From JAKPKF01 sp964536135 (GTDB taxonomy: Bacteria; Patescibacteriota; Dojkabacteria; SC72): 48,032 nucleotides of DNA. The notes under the pieces are model-generated. The model did not search any database and was not told the DNA's origin. It worked only from the letters and a program-made list of their open reading frames with translations. Shown here one piece after another: positions 41,848 to 48,032 of this stretch. Position numbers and translations under genes: made by a program. Within the stretch, counting starts at the first letter, position 1. Each line of letters starts with the position of its first letter. Where the stretch lies: contig CAZHVM010000009.1 in the NCBI GenBank assembly GCA_964536135.1, positions 1-48,032 of the forward strand, read 5' to 3'.

Positions 41848-42885
41848 ATGGAACAGTTTTACGAAAGAAAAGATATATCTAAAGATACAGTTGAATTAAG
41901 AATTACAATTCCTAAAGACAATTTTCAAGAGAGTTACAACATCCTCCTCAAAGACCATCTTAAGGATACAAATATCAAAGGTTTTAGAAAAGGCAAAGTC
42001 CCAACAGATTTACTTGAAAATGACATGAAAAGTGGATTAAAGATTGAAACACTAGACAAGTTAGCACCTCTCTACATCAATACCGCGATTCAAAAAGAGA
42101 GCATTGAACCAATTGCACCTCCTACATACAAAGATTTACCAAAATTAGAAGATGGTAACGATGTAGAATTTACAATTGCAATTACAGTACTTCCAGAGTT
42201 TAAGCTTGGGAACATGAAAAAAATTAAACTTGCAAAAGAGGAAGTAAAGATTACTAAAGAAGAGATAGATACAGCCATAGAAGATATTAAAAAGAACAGA
42301 GAGACAAAAGAGAAAGAGGTTAATGACAAATGGGCAGTAGAGATTGCAAAGATGTTAAAGATTGAAAAGATAGAAAATCTTGAAGCATTAAGGGAATATA
42401 TCAAAGAAGCACTGACGGGCCAAAAGGAGCATATGCTTCTACATAAACAGGAAGAAGATGCGCTAGAGCAGGCTATTGCACTTTCAAATATAGAGATACC
42501 ACTCCCAGCTGTAAAGTTTGAAGCAAGTGAAAGAGAGAGATCTTTCATCTATGACATGCAGCAGAGAGGTGTTAAACCAGAAGAATTCATGAAAGCACAG
42601 AATATCACCATAGAGAAAATGAGAGAAATGTGGGAAAAAGATGCAAAAGAGGCACTAGAGACAGATGTATTTTTGAAGATTTATAAAAAAGAAAACAATA
42701 TCTCTGTATCTGAAACAGATTTAACTGAGAAAATAGATGAAATTAAAAAGTCCTCTCCAAAAGGTAAAGATACAAGTGTTTACGATGATCCTCAGTGGAG
42801 AGAGTATGTTAAATCTGTATATGAGAAAGAGAAAGCTTTTGATCATTTTAGAAAAGAGGTTTTAGGGGATACACATAAAGATTAA
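41848..42885 (+). CDS. tig: Trigger factor without PPIase domain
   Basis: A 345-residue chaperone. The ribosome-binding N-terminal domain has the GFRKGKVP signature near residue 45, and the long helical C-terminal arms follow. The FKBP-like PPIase domain normally between them (about 90 residues) is missing: the chain goes from the N-domain strand ITVLPEFKLG straight to the arm helices (KEEVKITKEEIDTAIEDIKK). It sits 17 nt before clpP, a common arrangement. It should hold nascent chains at the ribosome exit but not isomerise prolines. Confidence 0.85.
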   Translation: MEQFYERKDISKDTVELRITIPKDNFQESYNILLKDHLKDTNIKGFRKGKVPTDLLENDMKSGLKIETLDKLAPLYINTAIQKESIEPIAPPTYKDLPKLEDGNDVEFTIAITVLPEFKLGNMKKIKLAKEEVKITKEEIDTAIEDIKKNRETKEKEVNDKWAVEIAKMLKIEKIENLEALREYIKEALTGQKEHMLLHKQEEDALEQAIALSNIEIPLPAVKFEASERERSFIYDMQQRGVKPEEFMKAQNITIEKMREMWEKDAKEALETDVFLKIYKKENNISVSETDLTEKIDEIKKSSPKGKDTSVYDDPQWREYVKSVYEKEKAFDHFRKEVLGDTHKD

Positions 42886-42902
42886 TTTAATCTTTTTTAA
42901 GC

Positions 42903-43484
42903 ATGTATTTAATACCAACCGTAATTGAAAAAGATAGAGATGGAGAGAGAGCATATGACATATACTCTAGACTTCTTAAAGACAGAATTATCTTTGTAAC
43001 CGGCCCAATTGAAACAGAGATGGCAAATACTGTTGTAGCTCAATTACTTTTCTTGGAAAAAGAAAATCCTAAAGAAGATATCCAGATGTTCATAAATTCC
43101 CAGGGTGGTCAGATTACAGCAGGTATGGCAATCCTAGATACCATGAATTACATCAAGTGTGACATCTCCACAATAGCAGTTGGTCTTGCAGCATCTATGG
43201 GGACAATACTTCTAGCAAATGGTACAAAGGGAAAAAGGTTTGCACTTCCAAATAGTAAGATACATATCCATCAACCAATTGGTGGAGTAGAGGGTCAGGC
43301 TAGCGACATAGCCATAGAGGCGGAGGAGATATTAAAAACTAAAAAACTTCTTTACGAATTCCTTTCAGAGAGAACTGGTAAAAGTGTAAAACAAATTGAA
43401 AAGGATGCAGATAGAGATAAGTACTTTACAGCTAAAGAGGCAAAGGAGTACGGCTTAATAGATAAAGTTATTAAAAAAAGATAA
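42903..43484 (+). CDS. clpP: ClpP, ATP-dependent protease proteolytic subunit
   Basis: A 193-residue serine protease subunit of the two-ring barrel. The triad is Ser98 (GLAASMGT), His123 (KIHIHQP) and Asp172 (DADRDKYF), and the substrate-strand region NSQGGQITAGMAI is intact. It starts MYLIPTVIEKDRDGERAYDIYSRLL (in parts: LIPTVIEKDRDGERAYDI), with no long propeptide. Neighbour tig is typical; clpX is not next. Its TAA overlaps the next ATG (TAATG). Confidence 0.95.
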   Translation: MYLIPTVIEKDRDGERAYDIYSRLLKDRIIFVTGPIETEMANTVVAQLLFLEKENPKEDIQMFINSQGGQITAGMAILDTMNYIKCDISTIAVGLAASMGTILLANGTKGKRFALPNSKIHIHQPIGGVEGQASDIAIEAEEILKTKKLLYEFLSERTGKSVKQIEKDADRDKYFTAKEAKEYGLIDKVIKKR

Positions 43485-44002
43485 TGGTATTAGACGATCC
43501 AACAGGAGTGCAGGAAAGATCAAAGCAGGAGTCTTTAGACTTCATCCTTCATAATATAAATCAGATGTACGAATACGGAGTAGAATCCGATGTTATATCA
43601 CAAGATGTTCGAGGCATATCTCTTGAGGATATTAATAGATATATGAGAAAGATAGAGATTGATCAGGATTCTCCAATTAAATTATTGACAATAAACTCCG
43701 TAGATATTCCAGAACCTTTTTATACAAATGACATCTCAAATGAGTTCCAAACATATCCATTAACACAAATTTCTTCTCAAAGAGTATATTTTATAGAAGG
43801 AGGGAGTTTTGCATTAGTAATGATTCCTATCCCCATAGAGAGAAATAATATACAGATAATTCTTCAACCTTTAGAGAGTTCTCTCCCATATATACAAGAT
43901 GAATACAAAAGAATTTTAGCAAAGAGAGATTCTAAAGGAAAAACAAGTCTAAAAAAATTAAAGAAAAACATTCCTTTTGTAAAGTTCACTAAGAAGAGAT
44001 AA
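43484..44002 (+). CDS. Hypothetical protein after clpP (172 residues)
   Basis: Not recognised. A soluble 172-residue protein, acidic at the start and strongly basic at the end (KRDSKGKTSLKKLKKNIPF...KKR). The middle has beta-rich stretches (SQRVYFIEGGSFALVMIPI, NNIQIILQPL). It is translationally coupled to clpP by a shared TAATG, so it may be co-expressed with the protease; no function can be assigned. Its 3' end overlaps the Doc/Fic gene on the other strand by 14 nt. Confidence 0.55.
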   Translation: MVLDDPTGVQERSKQESLDFILHNINQMYEYGVESDVISQDVRGISLEDINRYMRKIEIDQDSPIKLLTINSVDIPEPFYTNDISNEFQTYPLTQISSQRVYFIEGGSFALVMIPIPIERNNIQIILQPLESSLPYIQDEYKRILAKRDSKGKTSLKKLKKNIPFVKFTKKR

Positions 44003-44402
44003 CCAAATTCTCCTCCACAAATCCCTTTATTCTTTCGACAACCTCTTGCATATCTTCTACCTTGCTAGATGCGGTATATACTGTAATATCAAATAGCTCA
44101 TCATTAGTAGCATCTAACCAATATCCATTCTTGGATAGGTAAAGTAGAAGGGAGAATATTCCCATTCTTTTGTTTCCATCTTCAAATGGATGGTTCTTAA
44201 TACAGAAGTAATACAGCATAACAGCTTTGTCTACTAGAGTAGGGTAGAGTTCCTTTCCTTCGATACTTTGGAATGGTTGAGCAAGAGAGCTTTCTAATCT
44301 TCCTTCATCTTTGACGGTATATCCTGGATCGTTGTTAATTTCTTTAACCATGTACTGGGAGAATAGTTGTGCAATATATTTGAGTTCTTGTTTGGTAATC
44401 AT
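43989..44402 (-). CDS. Doc/Fic-family protein, probable toxin
   Basis: A 137-residue Fic-fold protein. The signature HPFEDGNKRMG (His71 onward) matches the Doc-type motif HxFxDxNKRxx with the Fic-like glycine. Doc enzymes phosphorylate EF-Tu, and classical Fic enzymes AMPylate; the K in NKR (instead of G in GNGR) favours the Doc kind. The start overlaps by 1 nt the stop of a 34-residue ORF, the layout of an antitoxin-toxin pair. No inhibitory S/TxxxE(G/N) helix is obvious within it. Confidence 0.8.
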   Translation of the reverse strand: MITKQELKYIAQLFSQYMVKEINNDPGYTVKDEGRLESSLAQPFQSIEGKELYPTLVDKAVMLYYFCIKNHPFEDGNKRMGIFSLLLYLSKNGYWLDATNDELFDITVYTASSKVEDMQEVVERIKGFVEENLVISS

Positions 44403-44506
44403 TAGGAGTTTTGTAATCTAAGTATTGCTTGTTTGTACTGTTTCATTGTTTTAGTAAATACTTTTTTAAGAAGTATTTCCTGTTCTTTAGTTAATTGGTT
44501 GTTCAT
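44402..44506 (-). CDS. 34-residue ORF upstream of Doc/Fic, candidate antitoxin
   Basis: An ORF of 34 codons plus TAA (MNNQLTKEQEILLKKVFT...) ending in the TAATG that starts the Doc/Fic gene. The sequence is amphipathic and basic, with likely helix through the second half (TKTMKQYKQAILRLQNS). TATAAT lies 6 nt before its ATG, leaderless style. It is too short for a full Phd DNA-binding domain, so it could be just a toxin-neutralising helix, as the C-terminal part of Phd is for Doc. No homologue is recognised. Confidence 0.55.
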   Translation of the reverse strand: MNNQLTKEQEILLKKVFTKTMKQYKQAILRLQNS

Positions 44507-44512
44507 ATTTTT

Positions 44513-44518
44513 ATTATA
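44513..44518 (-). promoter_or_regulatory. -10 box of the antitoxin-Doc unit
   Basis: TATAAT on the minus strand (44518-44513) ends 6 nt before the 34-residue ORF, placing the transcript start at the A of its ATG. It is back to back with the tRNA-Val promoter. Confidence 0.5.
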
Positions 44519-44538
44519 CATAATACAAAGAAAGATGG

Positions 44539-44544
44539 TAAAAT
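44539..44544 (+). promoter_or_regulatory. Extended -10 of the tRNA-Val gene
   Basis: TGG-TAAAAT (44536-44544) is an extended -10 twelve nt before the mature 5' end at 44557. No good -35 is seen at 17 bp. Confidence 0.4.
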
Positions 44545-44556
44545 ATGTACTAATGA

Positions 44557-44633
44557 GGGCGATTAGCTCAGCTGGTTAGAGCATCACATTGACATTGTGG
44601 AGGTCACAGGTTCGAGTCCCGTATCGCCCACCA
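44557..44633 (+). tRNA. tRNA-Val (GAC)
   Basis: A complete 77-nt tRNA with encoded CCA. Acceptor strands GGGCGAT (44557-44563) and ATCGCCC (44623-44629) pair fully, with discriminator A and CCA at 44631-44633. The D arm has AGCTCAGCTGGTTAGAGC. The anticodon arm TCACA-TTGACAT-TGTGG places GAC at 34-36, decoding valine GUC/GUU. The T arm has GTTCGAGTCCC. A site of integration is possible in principle, but no integrase is nearby. Confidence 0.95.
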
Positions 44634-44671
44634 TTTTGAAATCCTTTTAACAGAAGCATTCTCTCCAATAT

Positions 44672-44700
44672 TTGACATTACATTTTCCAAAGAGTACTAT
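44672..44700 (+). promoter_or_regulatory. Promoter of the arsR operon
   Basis: A perfect -35 TTGACA (44672-44677), 17-bp spacer and TACTAT (44695-44700) give a start near 44707. The -10 is overlapped by the ArsR operator. The leader to the ATG at 44732 is about 25 nt with no Shine-Dalgarno. Confidence 0.8.
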
Positions 44701-44720
44701 ATCAACCATAATTGATATAG
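44697..44720 (+). promoter_or_regulatory. ArsR operator palindrome
   Basis: CTATATCAA (44697-44705) and TTGATATAG (44712-44720) are perfect 9-bp inverted repeats with a 6-nt spacer. An ATCAA-N6-TTGAT core is typical of ArsR/SmtB operators. It covers the last part of the -10 and the transcription start, so the bound repressor would block the promoter until metalloid or metal is sensed. Confidence 0.8.
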
Positions 44721-44731
44721 ATTGGTCAGAT

Positions 44732-45040
44732 ATGGATACCTGTTGCAAAAATAATAGTAAAAATTACATCAAGATTGAAAAATCTGTAGATCTTCTTAAA
44801 GCTATCAGTGAACCTAATAGATTAAGAATACTTTGTACACTTTCCAAAGATAAAGTATGTGTATGTGAACTCGCAGATAGGGTAGGGATACCCCAAAATC
44901 TGATGTCTTTTCATTTGAAGACCTTACACAATGTAGGAATATTAGAAAAGATTAGAGAAGGAAACAATATCTACTATGTAATAAAAGATAACTGGAAGAA
45001 CAAAATAGAAAACATCTTTCAGTTCTTGGATTTGAAATAA
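44732..45040 (+). CDS. arsR: ArsR-family metalloid-responsive repressor
   Basis: A 102-residue winged-helix repressor from the ATG at 44732. A longer reading from TTG at 44672 is rejected because that codon lies in the -35 box. The As(III)-sensing motif is present as V-C43-V-C45-EL in the DNA-binding helix region, with C35 near by; the recognition helix is QNLMSFHLKTLHNVGI. An extra Cys pair sits at C4-C5. It should bind the palindrome over its own promoter and release it on binding arsenite or a similar thiophilic ion. It heads a six-gene operon. Confidence 0.9.
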   Translation: MDTCCKNNSKNYIKIEKSVDLLKAISEPNRLRILCTLSKDKVCVCELADRVGIPQNLMSFHLKTLHNVGILEKIREGNNIYYVIKDNWKNKIENIFQFLDLK

Positions 45041-45056
45041 CTTTATTTTTTTAATT

Positions 45057-45413
45057 ATGGAAAAACAAATAGAGATTAAGGTTATGTATTTTGATGAAGA
45101 AACCTGTACTCGCTGTATGAGTACGATTTCAATACTTGAGGAAGCAATCAATACATTCAAAGAATCTTATCCAAATGCCAGTATAAACTATGTTAAAACC
45201 AAAGTTGGAGAGAAACAGATTGAAATTAGTCCAACAATATTGATTAACAATATAGATCTAGAGACATTAATCATAAACAATGCAGCAGTGAAGAAAGTAA
45301 GTAAATGCGAAGATTGTTCATGCATTGCTCAAAAGAGTGTATGTTGCAGAGATTATAAAGAAGGTGTTATTGATAAAGAAGCTATAAACAAAGTGTTAAT
45401 ATCACAAATTTAA
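45057..45413 (+). CDS. Thioredoxin-fold protein, DUF2703-like, cysteine-rich
   Basis: A 118-residue cytosolic protein. A thioredoxin-like start (IEIKVMYFDEETCTRCMST) holds the C17-x-x-C20 pair, and the PTILINN turn fits the cis-proline site. The C-terminal half has a cluster of cysteines (KCEDCSCIAQKSVCCRD), suited to metal or metalloid binding or thiol exchange. Proteins of this DUF2703 kind often sit in ars operons. It starts 16 nt after arsR. Role inferred: passing reducing power or arsenite to the partners downstream. Confidence 0.7.
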   Translation: MEKQIEIKVMYFDEETCTRCMSTISILEEAINTFKESYPNASINYVKTKVGEKQIEISPTILINNIDLETLIINNAAVKKVSKCEDCSCIAQKSVCCRDYKEGVIDKEAINKVLISQI

Positions 45414-45430
45414 ATTATTAAATACTATTT

Positions 45431-45715
45431 ATGAATATTAAAGTACTAGGATCAGGCTGTCCCTCATGTAAATCCCTTTATGAAAGTGTGAAAAATGTTG
45501 TAGGAGATAACAAGGATATTAAGGTTGAATATATTACTGATATAACTGCACTATTAGAAGCAGGAATTATGTCTAGTCCCGCATTATTAATTGAGGACAA
45601 ATTGGTATGTTCTGGTAGAGTTCCATCTGAAGATGAGATTAAAGAATATATTGATGGGAACAAAGTTGAAGAGAAAGCTCCTACTGGGGGCTGTAGCTGT
45701 GGCGGTTGTTGCTAA
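45431..45715 (+). CDS. Small thioredoxin-like redox-active disulfide protein (TM0996/MTH895 type)
   Basis: A 94-residue glutaredoxin-like protein with the redox pair C10-PS-C13 (LGSGCPSCKSLYES) and the SSPALLIEDKLV cis-proline segment. This family is regularly found next to COG0701 permeases. The tail GGCSCGGCC adds five cysteines, a possible metal-binding end. It lies 17 nt after the previous gene and 24 nt before the permease gene. Confidence 0.85.
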   Translation: MNIKVLGSGCPSCKSLYESVKNVVGDNKDIKVEYITDITALLEAGIMSSPALLIEDKLVCSGRVPSEDEIKEYIDGNKVEEKAPTGGCSCGGCC

Positions 45716-45739
45716 TTAAATTCTTAAATCTAGAAATCT

Positions 45740-46723
45740 ATGGATCTATTCTATCCAGTACAATGGTTTGCAGATTTAATAACCATTGATTTATTTAACT
45801 TAGCTAAAGATAGTTATTTAGGAAGTGCATTAAACTTCTTTATCTATGACACTATTAAAATAGGTCTACTTCTTATTGTTATTAACTATGTAATGGCAAT
45901 AACTAGATATTACTTACCAATTGATAAGTTAAAAAATATATTAACAAGCCGTAAATGGTATGGATTAGATTATCTCTTAGCTGCACTCCTTGGAGTTATA
46001 ACTCCATTTTGTTCCTGCTCATCAATACCTCTTTTTATTGGTTTCCTAAGTGCTGGTGTTCCAATTGGAGTTACATTTACTTTTTTAATTGCATCTCCTT
46101 TGATCAATGAATCTTCACTTATTCTATTCCCTGCAATGTTTGGAATGAAAACAACAATCATATACAACTTGATTGGTATTCTTGTTAGTATTTTAGGAGG
46201 TATGTTAATTCAGAGATTACATGTAGAAAAATATGTCAATGCAGATTTATTAAAGTTTAAATCTAGAAAAGAAGTTGAAACTGAAAATCAAGGTAAGAAA
46301 TTAGAGTTAAAAAAGCTACTCAAATATTTCTGGATAGATGGTTGGAAGATTACTAAAAGTATATTCCCTTATGTACTATTAGGTGTTGGAATAGGAGCAA
46401 TTATTCATGGATATATACCTGCGCAGTTAATTGAAAAATATTTATCAATAAAATCTTGGTGGGTTGTTCCTGTAGCGACTCTTTTAGGAGTTCCTCTTTA
46501 TGCTAACTCTGTAAGTGTAATACCCGTCATGGAGGCTTTAGTAGGAAAAGGAATAGGATTAGGAACTGCATTGGCATTTATGACAGCAACTGTTACACTT
46601 TCTATTCCGGAGGCTTTGATTCTTAAGAAAGCTATGAGTTGGAAACTTTTAGCAATATTTTTTGGTATAACAATTATTGGTATCCTTGCAATAGGGTATA
46701 TATTTAACATTATTAATATATAA
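45740..46723 (+). CDS. COG0701 (DUF318/ArsP-like) permease
   Basis: A 327-residue permease with about eight helices in two halves joined by a charged cytosolic loop (about 170-195). The family motif is TPFCSCSSIPLF with C91 and C93 in the membrane, followed by SAGVPIGVTFTFLIASPLINE. The second half has GVPLYANSVSVIPVMEAL and ATVTLSIPEALIL. Characterised relatives (ArsP) export trivalent organoarsenicals; others in the family are of unknown substrate. Context with arsR supports metalloid efflux. Confidence 0.85.
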   Translation: MDLFYPVQWFADLITIDLFNLAKDSYLGSALNFFIYDTIKIGLLLIVINYVMAITRYYLPIDKLKNILTSRKWYGLDYLLAALLGVITPFCSCSSIPLFIGFLSAGVPIGVTFTFLIASPLINESSLILFPAMFGMKTTIIYNLIGILVSILGGMLIQRLHVEKYVNADLLKFKSRKEVETENQGKKLELKKLLKYFWIDGWKITKSIFPYVLLGVGIGAIIHGYIPAQLIEKYLSIKSWWVVPVATLLGVPLYANSVSVIPVMEALVGKGIGLGTALAFMTATVTLSIPEALILKKAMSWKLLAIFFGITIIGILAIGYIFNIINI

Positions 46724-46733
46724 TTACTTCAAA

Positions 46734-47225
46734 ATGGAAATCACTATTACTACTAAAACTCTTAAAACCATAGGCATAGTATTTGTATCTATAATTGCTC
46801 TAATTTTAATACAGGTATTGGCAAGTAACAAAAAGGTAGATTCAGATTGTGAAGATGGAGTATGTGGTGTAGAAAAAACACAAGAAGAGAAAATAACTGC
46901 TGAGAAAATAGAAATCATTCATTTTCATGCAACGGAGCAGTGTTGGTCATGTATTACAGTTGCAGATTTTACAGAAAAGTCTCTTAATATACGTTTTCCT
47001 GATGAAATAAAAAGTGAAAAGATAGTATTTAAAAGTATTAACTATGAATTACCAGAAAACAAAGAAATAACTGAAAAGTACAAAGCTTATGGATCTTCTT
47101 TGTTTATCAATCTAATCTATGATGGAAAAGATCATATATCTGAAGATGTGCAGGTATGGAGATTGGTAAATAGTGAGATACAGTTTAGAAAGTATTTAGG
47201 AGATAAGTTAGAAAAATATCTCTAA
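46734..47225 (+). CDS. ArsF-like membrane-anchored thioredoxin-fold protein
   Basis: A 163-residue protein with one N-terminal membrane helix (about 11-30), a short cysteine pair (C39, C44), and a thioredoxin-like domain with IIHFHATEQC70-WS-C73. The layout fits the ArsF family of arsEFG-type operons, described as subunits acting on nitro-aromatic arsenicals. The fold beyond the helix is probably outside. It starts 10 nt after the permease gene and ends 1 nt before the ArsG-like gene, strongly suggesting partnership. Confidence 0.7.
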   Translation: MEITITTKTLKTIGIVFVSIIALILIQVLASNKKVDSDCEDGVCGVEKTQEEKITAEKIEIIHFHATEQCWSCITVADFTEKSLNIRFPDEIKSEKIVFKSINYELPENKEITEKYKAYGSSLFINLIYDGKDHISEDVQVWRLVNSEIQFRKYLGDKLEKYL

Positions 47226-47226
47226 T

Positions 47227-47943
47227 ATGGATTTTATAAATAGCTTAATAGATAACAATAATATTCCATTACTTACAGCCTTTTTAATAGGATTACTTAC
47301 TTCAATTAGTCCATGTCCTCTGGCTACAAATATTACAGCACTTGCATATCTCTCTAAAGATATTAAAGACTCTAAAAAAACTATTATTAATAGCTTAGTA
47401 TATACACTAGGGAGAGCATTTACATACACAATACTAGTACTATTGATTTCATTTGGTTTCTCTTCGTTTGATATAGCATCTGTCTTTCAAGGATGGGGAG
47501 ACAAAGTACTTGGACCTGTATTGATATTAATTGGTTTAATTATGTTAGATGTAATTAAACTTAATTTAAGTAAGGGTAATGTTACAGAGAAAGTACAGAA
47601 GTGGATAGAAGGGAAGGGGTATTTAGGATCATTTCTATTAGGAGCTTTCTTTGCATTAGCTTTCTGTCCATATAGTGGGGTAATGTTCTTTGGAATGTTA
47701 ATACCATTAGCAATTAGTTCCAACATTCCAATATTCCTTTCCTTAGGATTTTCATTAGGGACTTCTATTCCTGTAATAGTATTTGCATTGCTACTTGCCT
47801 TTAGTATGCGGAGGATGAGTATAGTATTTAATAGGGTAAAAGATATTGAAGTTGTTATTAGAAAGGTAATAGGGGGGGTATTTGTTTTAGTGGGAGTATA
47901 TTATTTACAGTATTTGATTAAATACTTAATATCTATATTCTAG
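47227..47943 (+). CDS. ArsG-like DsbD/CcdA-fold membrane transporter
   Basis: A 238-residue six-helix protein of the DsbD/CcdA superfamily. It has the two membrane cysteines of that fold in SISPC30-PLATNI and AFC147-PYSGVMFFG. CcdA relatives move electrons from cytosolic thioredoxin to periplasmic thiol proteins; the ArsG branch is described as exporting aromatic arsenicals. Sequence alone does not separate the two roles. It closes the operon, directly after the ArsF-like gene. Confidence 0.75.
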   Translation: MDFINSLIDNNNIPLLTAFLIGLLTSISPCPLATNITALAYLSKDIKDSKKTIINSLVYTLGRAFTYTILVLLISFGFSSFDIASVFQGWGDKVLGPVLILIGLIMLDVIKLNLSKGNVTEKVQKWIEGKGYLGSFLLGAFFALAFCPYSGVMFFGMLIPLAISSNIPIFLSLGFSLGTSIPVIVFALLLAFSMRRMSIVFNRVKDIEVVIRKVIGGVFVLVGVYYLQYLIKYLISIF

Positions 47944-47973
47944 TTAAAGAATAATAAAAGAGTGATTCTGTTT

Positions 47974-48032
47974 TTAAGTTCCATGCCTGAAAGTGTAGCC
48001 CACCATTACTGTAATATTTTCATTGCAGCATC
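47974..48032 (-). other. Possible 3' end of a minus-strand ORF at the window edge
   Basis: On the minus strand an open frame enters at the right edge and stops at TAA (47976-47974), with a readable end ...VMVGYTFRHGT. It is too short to judge and may be chance. Otherwise the last 89 bases after the ArsG-like gene show no terminator or RNA gene. Confidence 0.15.

Noticed and set aside
44672..44731. A longer ArsR protein starting at TTG 44672.
   Set aside because: The TTG is the first half of a perfect TTGACA -35 box, and the region up to 44720 holds the -10 and the operator. The ATG at 44732 gives a normal ArsR length.
1..48032. CRISPR arrays, insertion sequences, integrases or prophage genes.
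   Set aside because: No spaced direct repeats, transposase or integrase motifs were seen. The only repeats are short inverted ones and the mraZ boxes.
1..48032. UGA recoding as in Gracilibacteria and Absconditabacteria.
   Set aside because: TGA ends genes at conserved positions (rsmH, ftsI) and conserved proteins contain no in-frame TGA.

Overview
The window is about 48 kb of AT-rich, very gene-dense bacterial DNA. It uses the standard genetic code, and TGA is a normal stop (for example at the ends of rsmH and ftsI). Small genes, near-absent spacers, almost no Shine-Dalgarno sequences and reduced versions of core proteins (trigger factor without a PPIase domain, ThrRS without a TGS domain) suggest a Candidate Phyla Radiation (Patescibacteria) organism. 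Dojkabacteria/WS6 or a relative is possible, but the phylum cannot be fixed from this sequence. A run of 10 Ns inside rsmH marks an assembly gap.

Layout. 1-1.2 kb: end of a tRNA-Leu, then a minus-strand MazG / rubredoxin-like / cytidylate-kinase-like set. 1.2-10.2 kb: a rearranged division and cell-wall (dcw) region with ftsW-murG, a reversed murF, an unknown gene, then mraZ-rsmH-ftsL-ftsI-mraY behind a clear promoter with three 10-bp-spaced MraZ-type boxes. 10.2-13.8 kb: a cysteine-rich exported protein, TatD, RsmI, TruB and a membrane-anchored methyltransferase. 13.9-15.1 kb: three tiny membrane-protein genes that, unlike the rest of the window, have strong Shine-Dalgarno sites and lie among inverted repeats. 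15.2-23.5 kb: RarA, TyrRS, a Rel-type synthetase with a ruined hydrolase site, a 36-residue microprotein, RecG, a SpoU methyltransferase, a DUF2341 protein and RsmD. 23.6-30.1 kb: thrS-infC-rpmI-rplT-pheS-pheT, the same order as in E. coli, with rpmI overlapping infC by 89 bp and an attenuator-like terminator before pheS. 30.1-41.8 kb: PBP1A, a response-regulator-like protein, MutS, a PEP-synthase-like protein without its catalytic residues, an AI-2E-family permease, an Ig-like membrane protein and a sortase. 41.8-44.5 kb: trigger factor, ClpP, an unknown protein and a Doc/Fic toxin with a 34-residue upstream partner. 44.5-47.9 kb: tRNA-Val and an ArsR-controlled operon of two thioredoxin-like proteins, a COG0701 permease, an ArsF-like protein and an ArsG-like (DsbD/CcdA-fold) protein.

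How the parts work together. MurF, MraY, MurG, FtsW, FtsI and PBP1A form most of a lipid II and septal peptidoglycan pathway; MraY lacks two of the three family aspartates. The translation genes (four aminoacyl-tRNA synthetase genes, IF3, L35, L20, rRNA and tRNA modification enzymes) form the second theme. The most distinctive accessory part is the ars-like operon, whose proteins offer a chain of cysteine pairs from cytosol to envelope. Two general habits stand out. Convergent genes interlock at their stop codons, and many starts have a -10-like hexamer 6-9 nt upstream and no ribosome-binding site, suggesting leaderless mRNAs.
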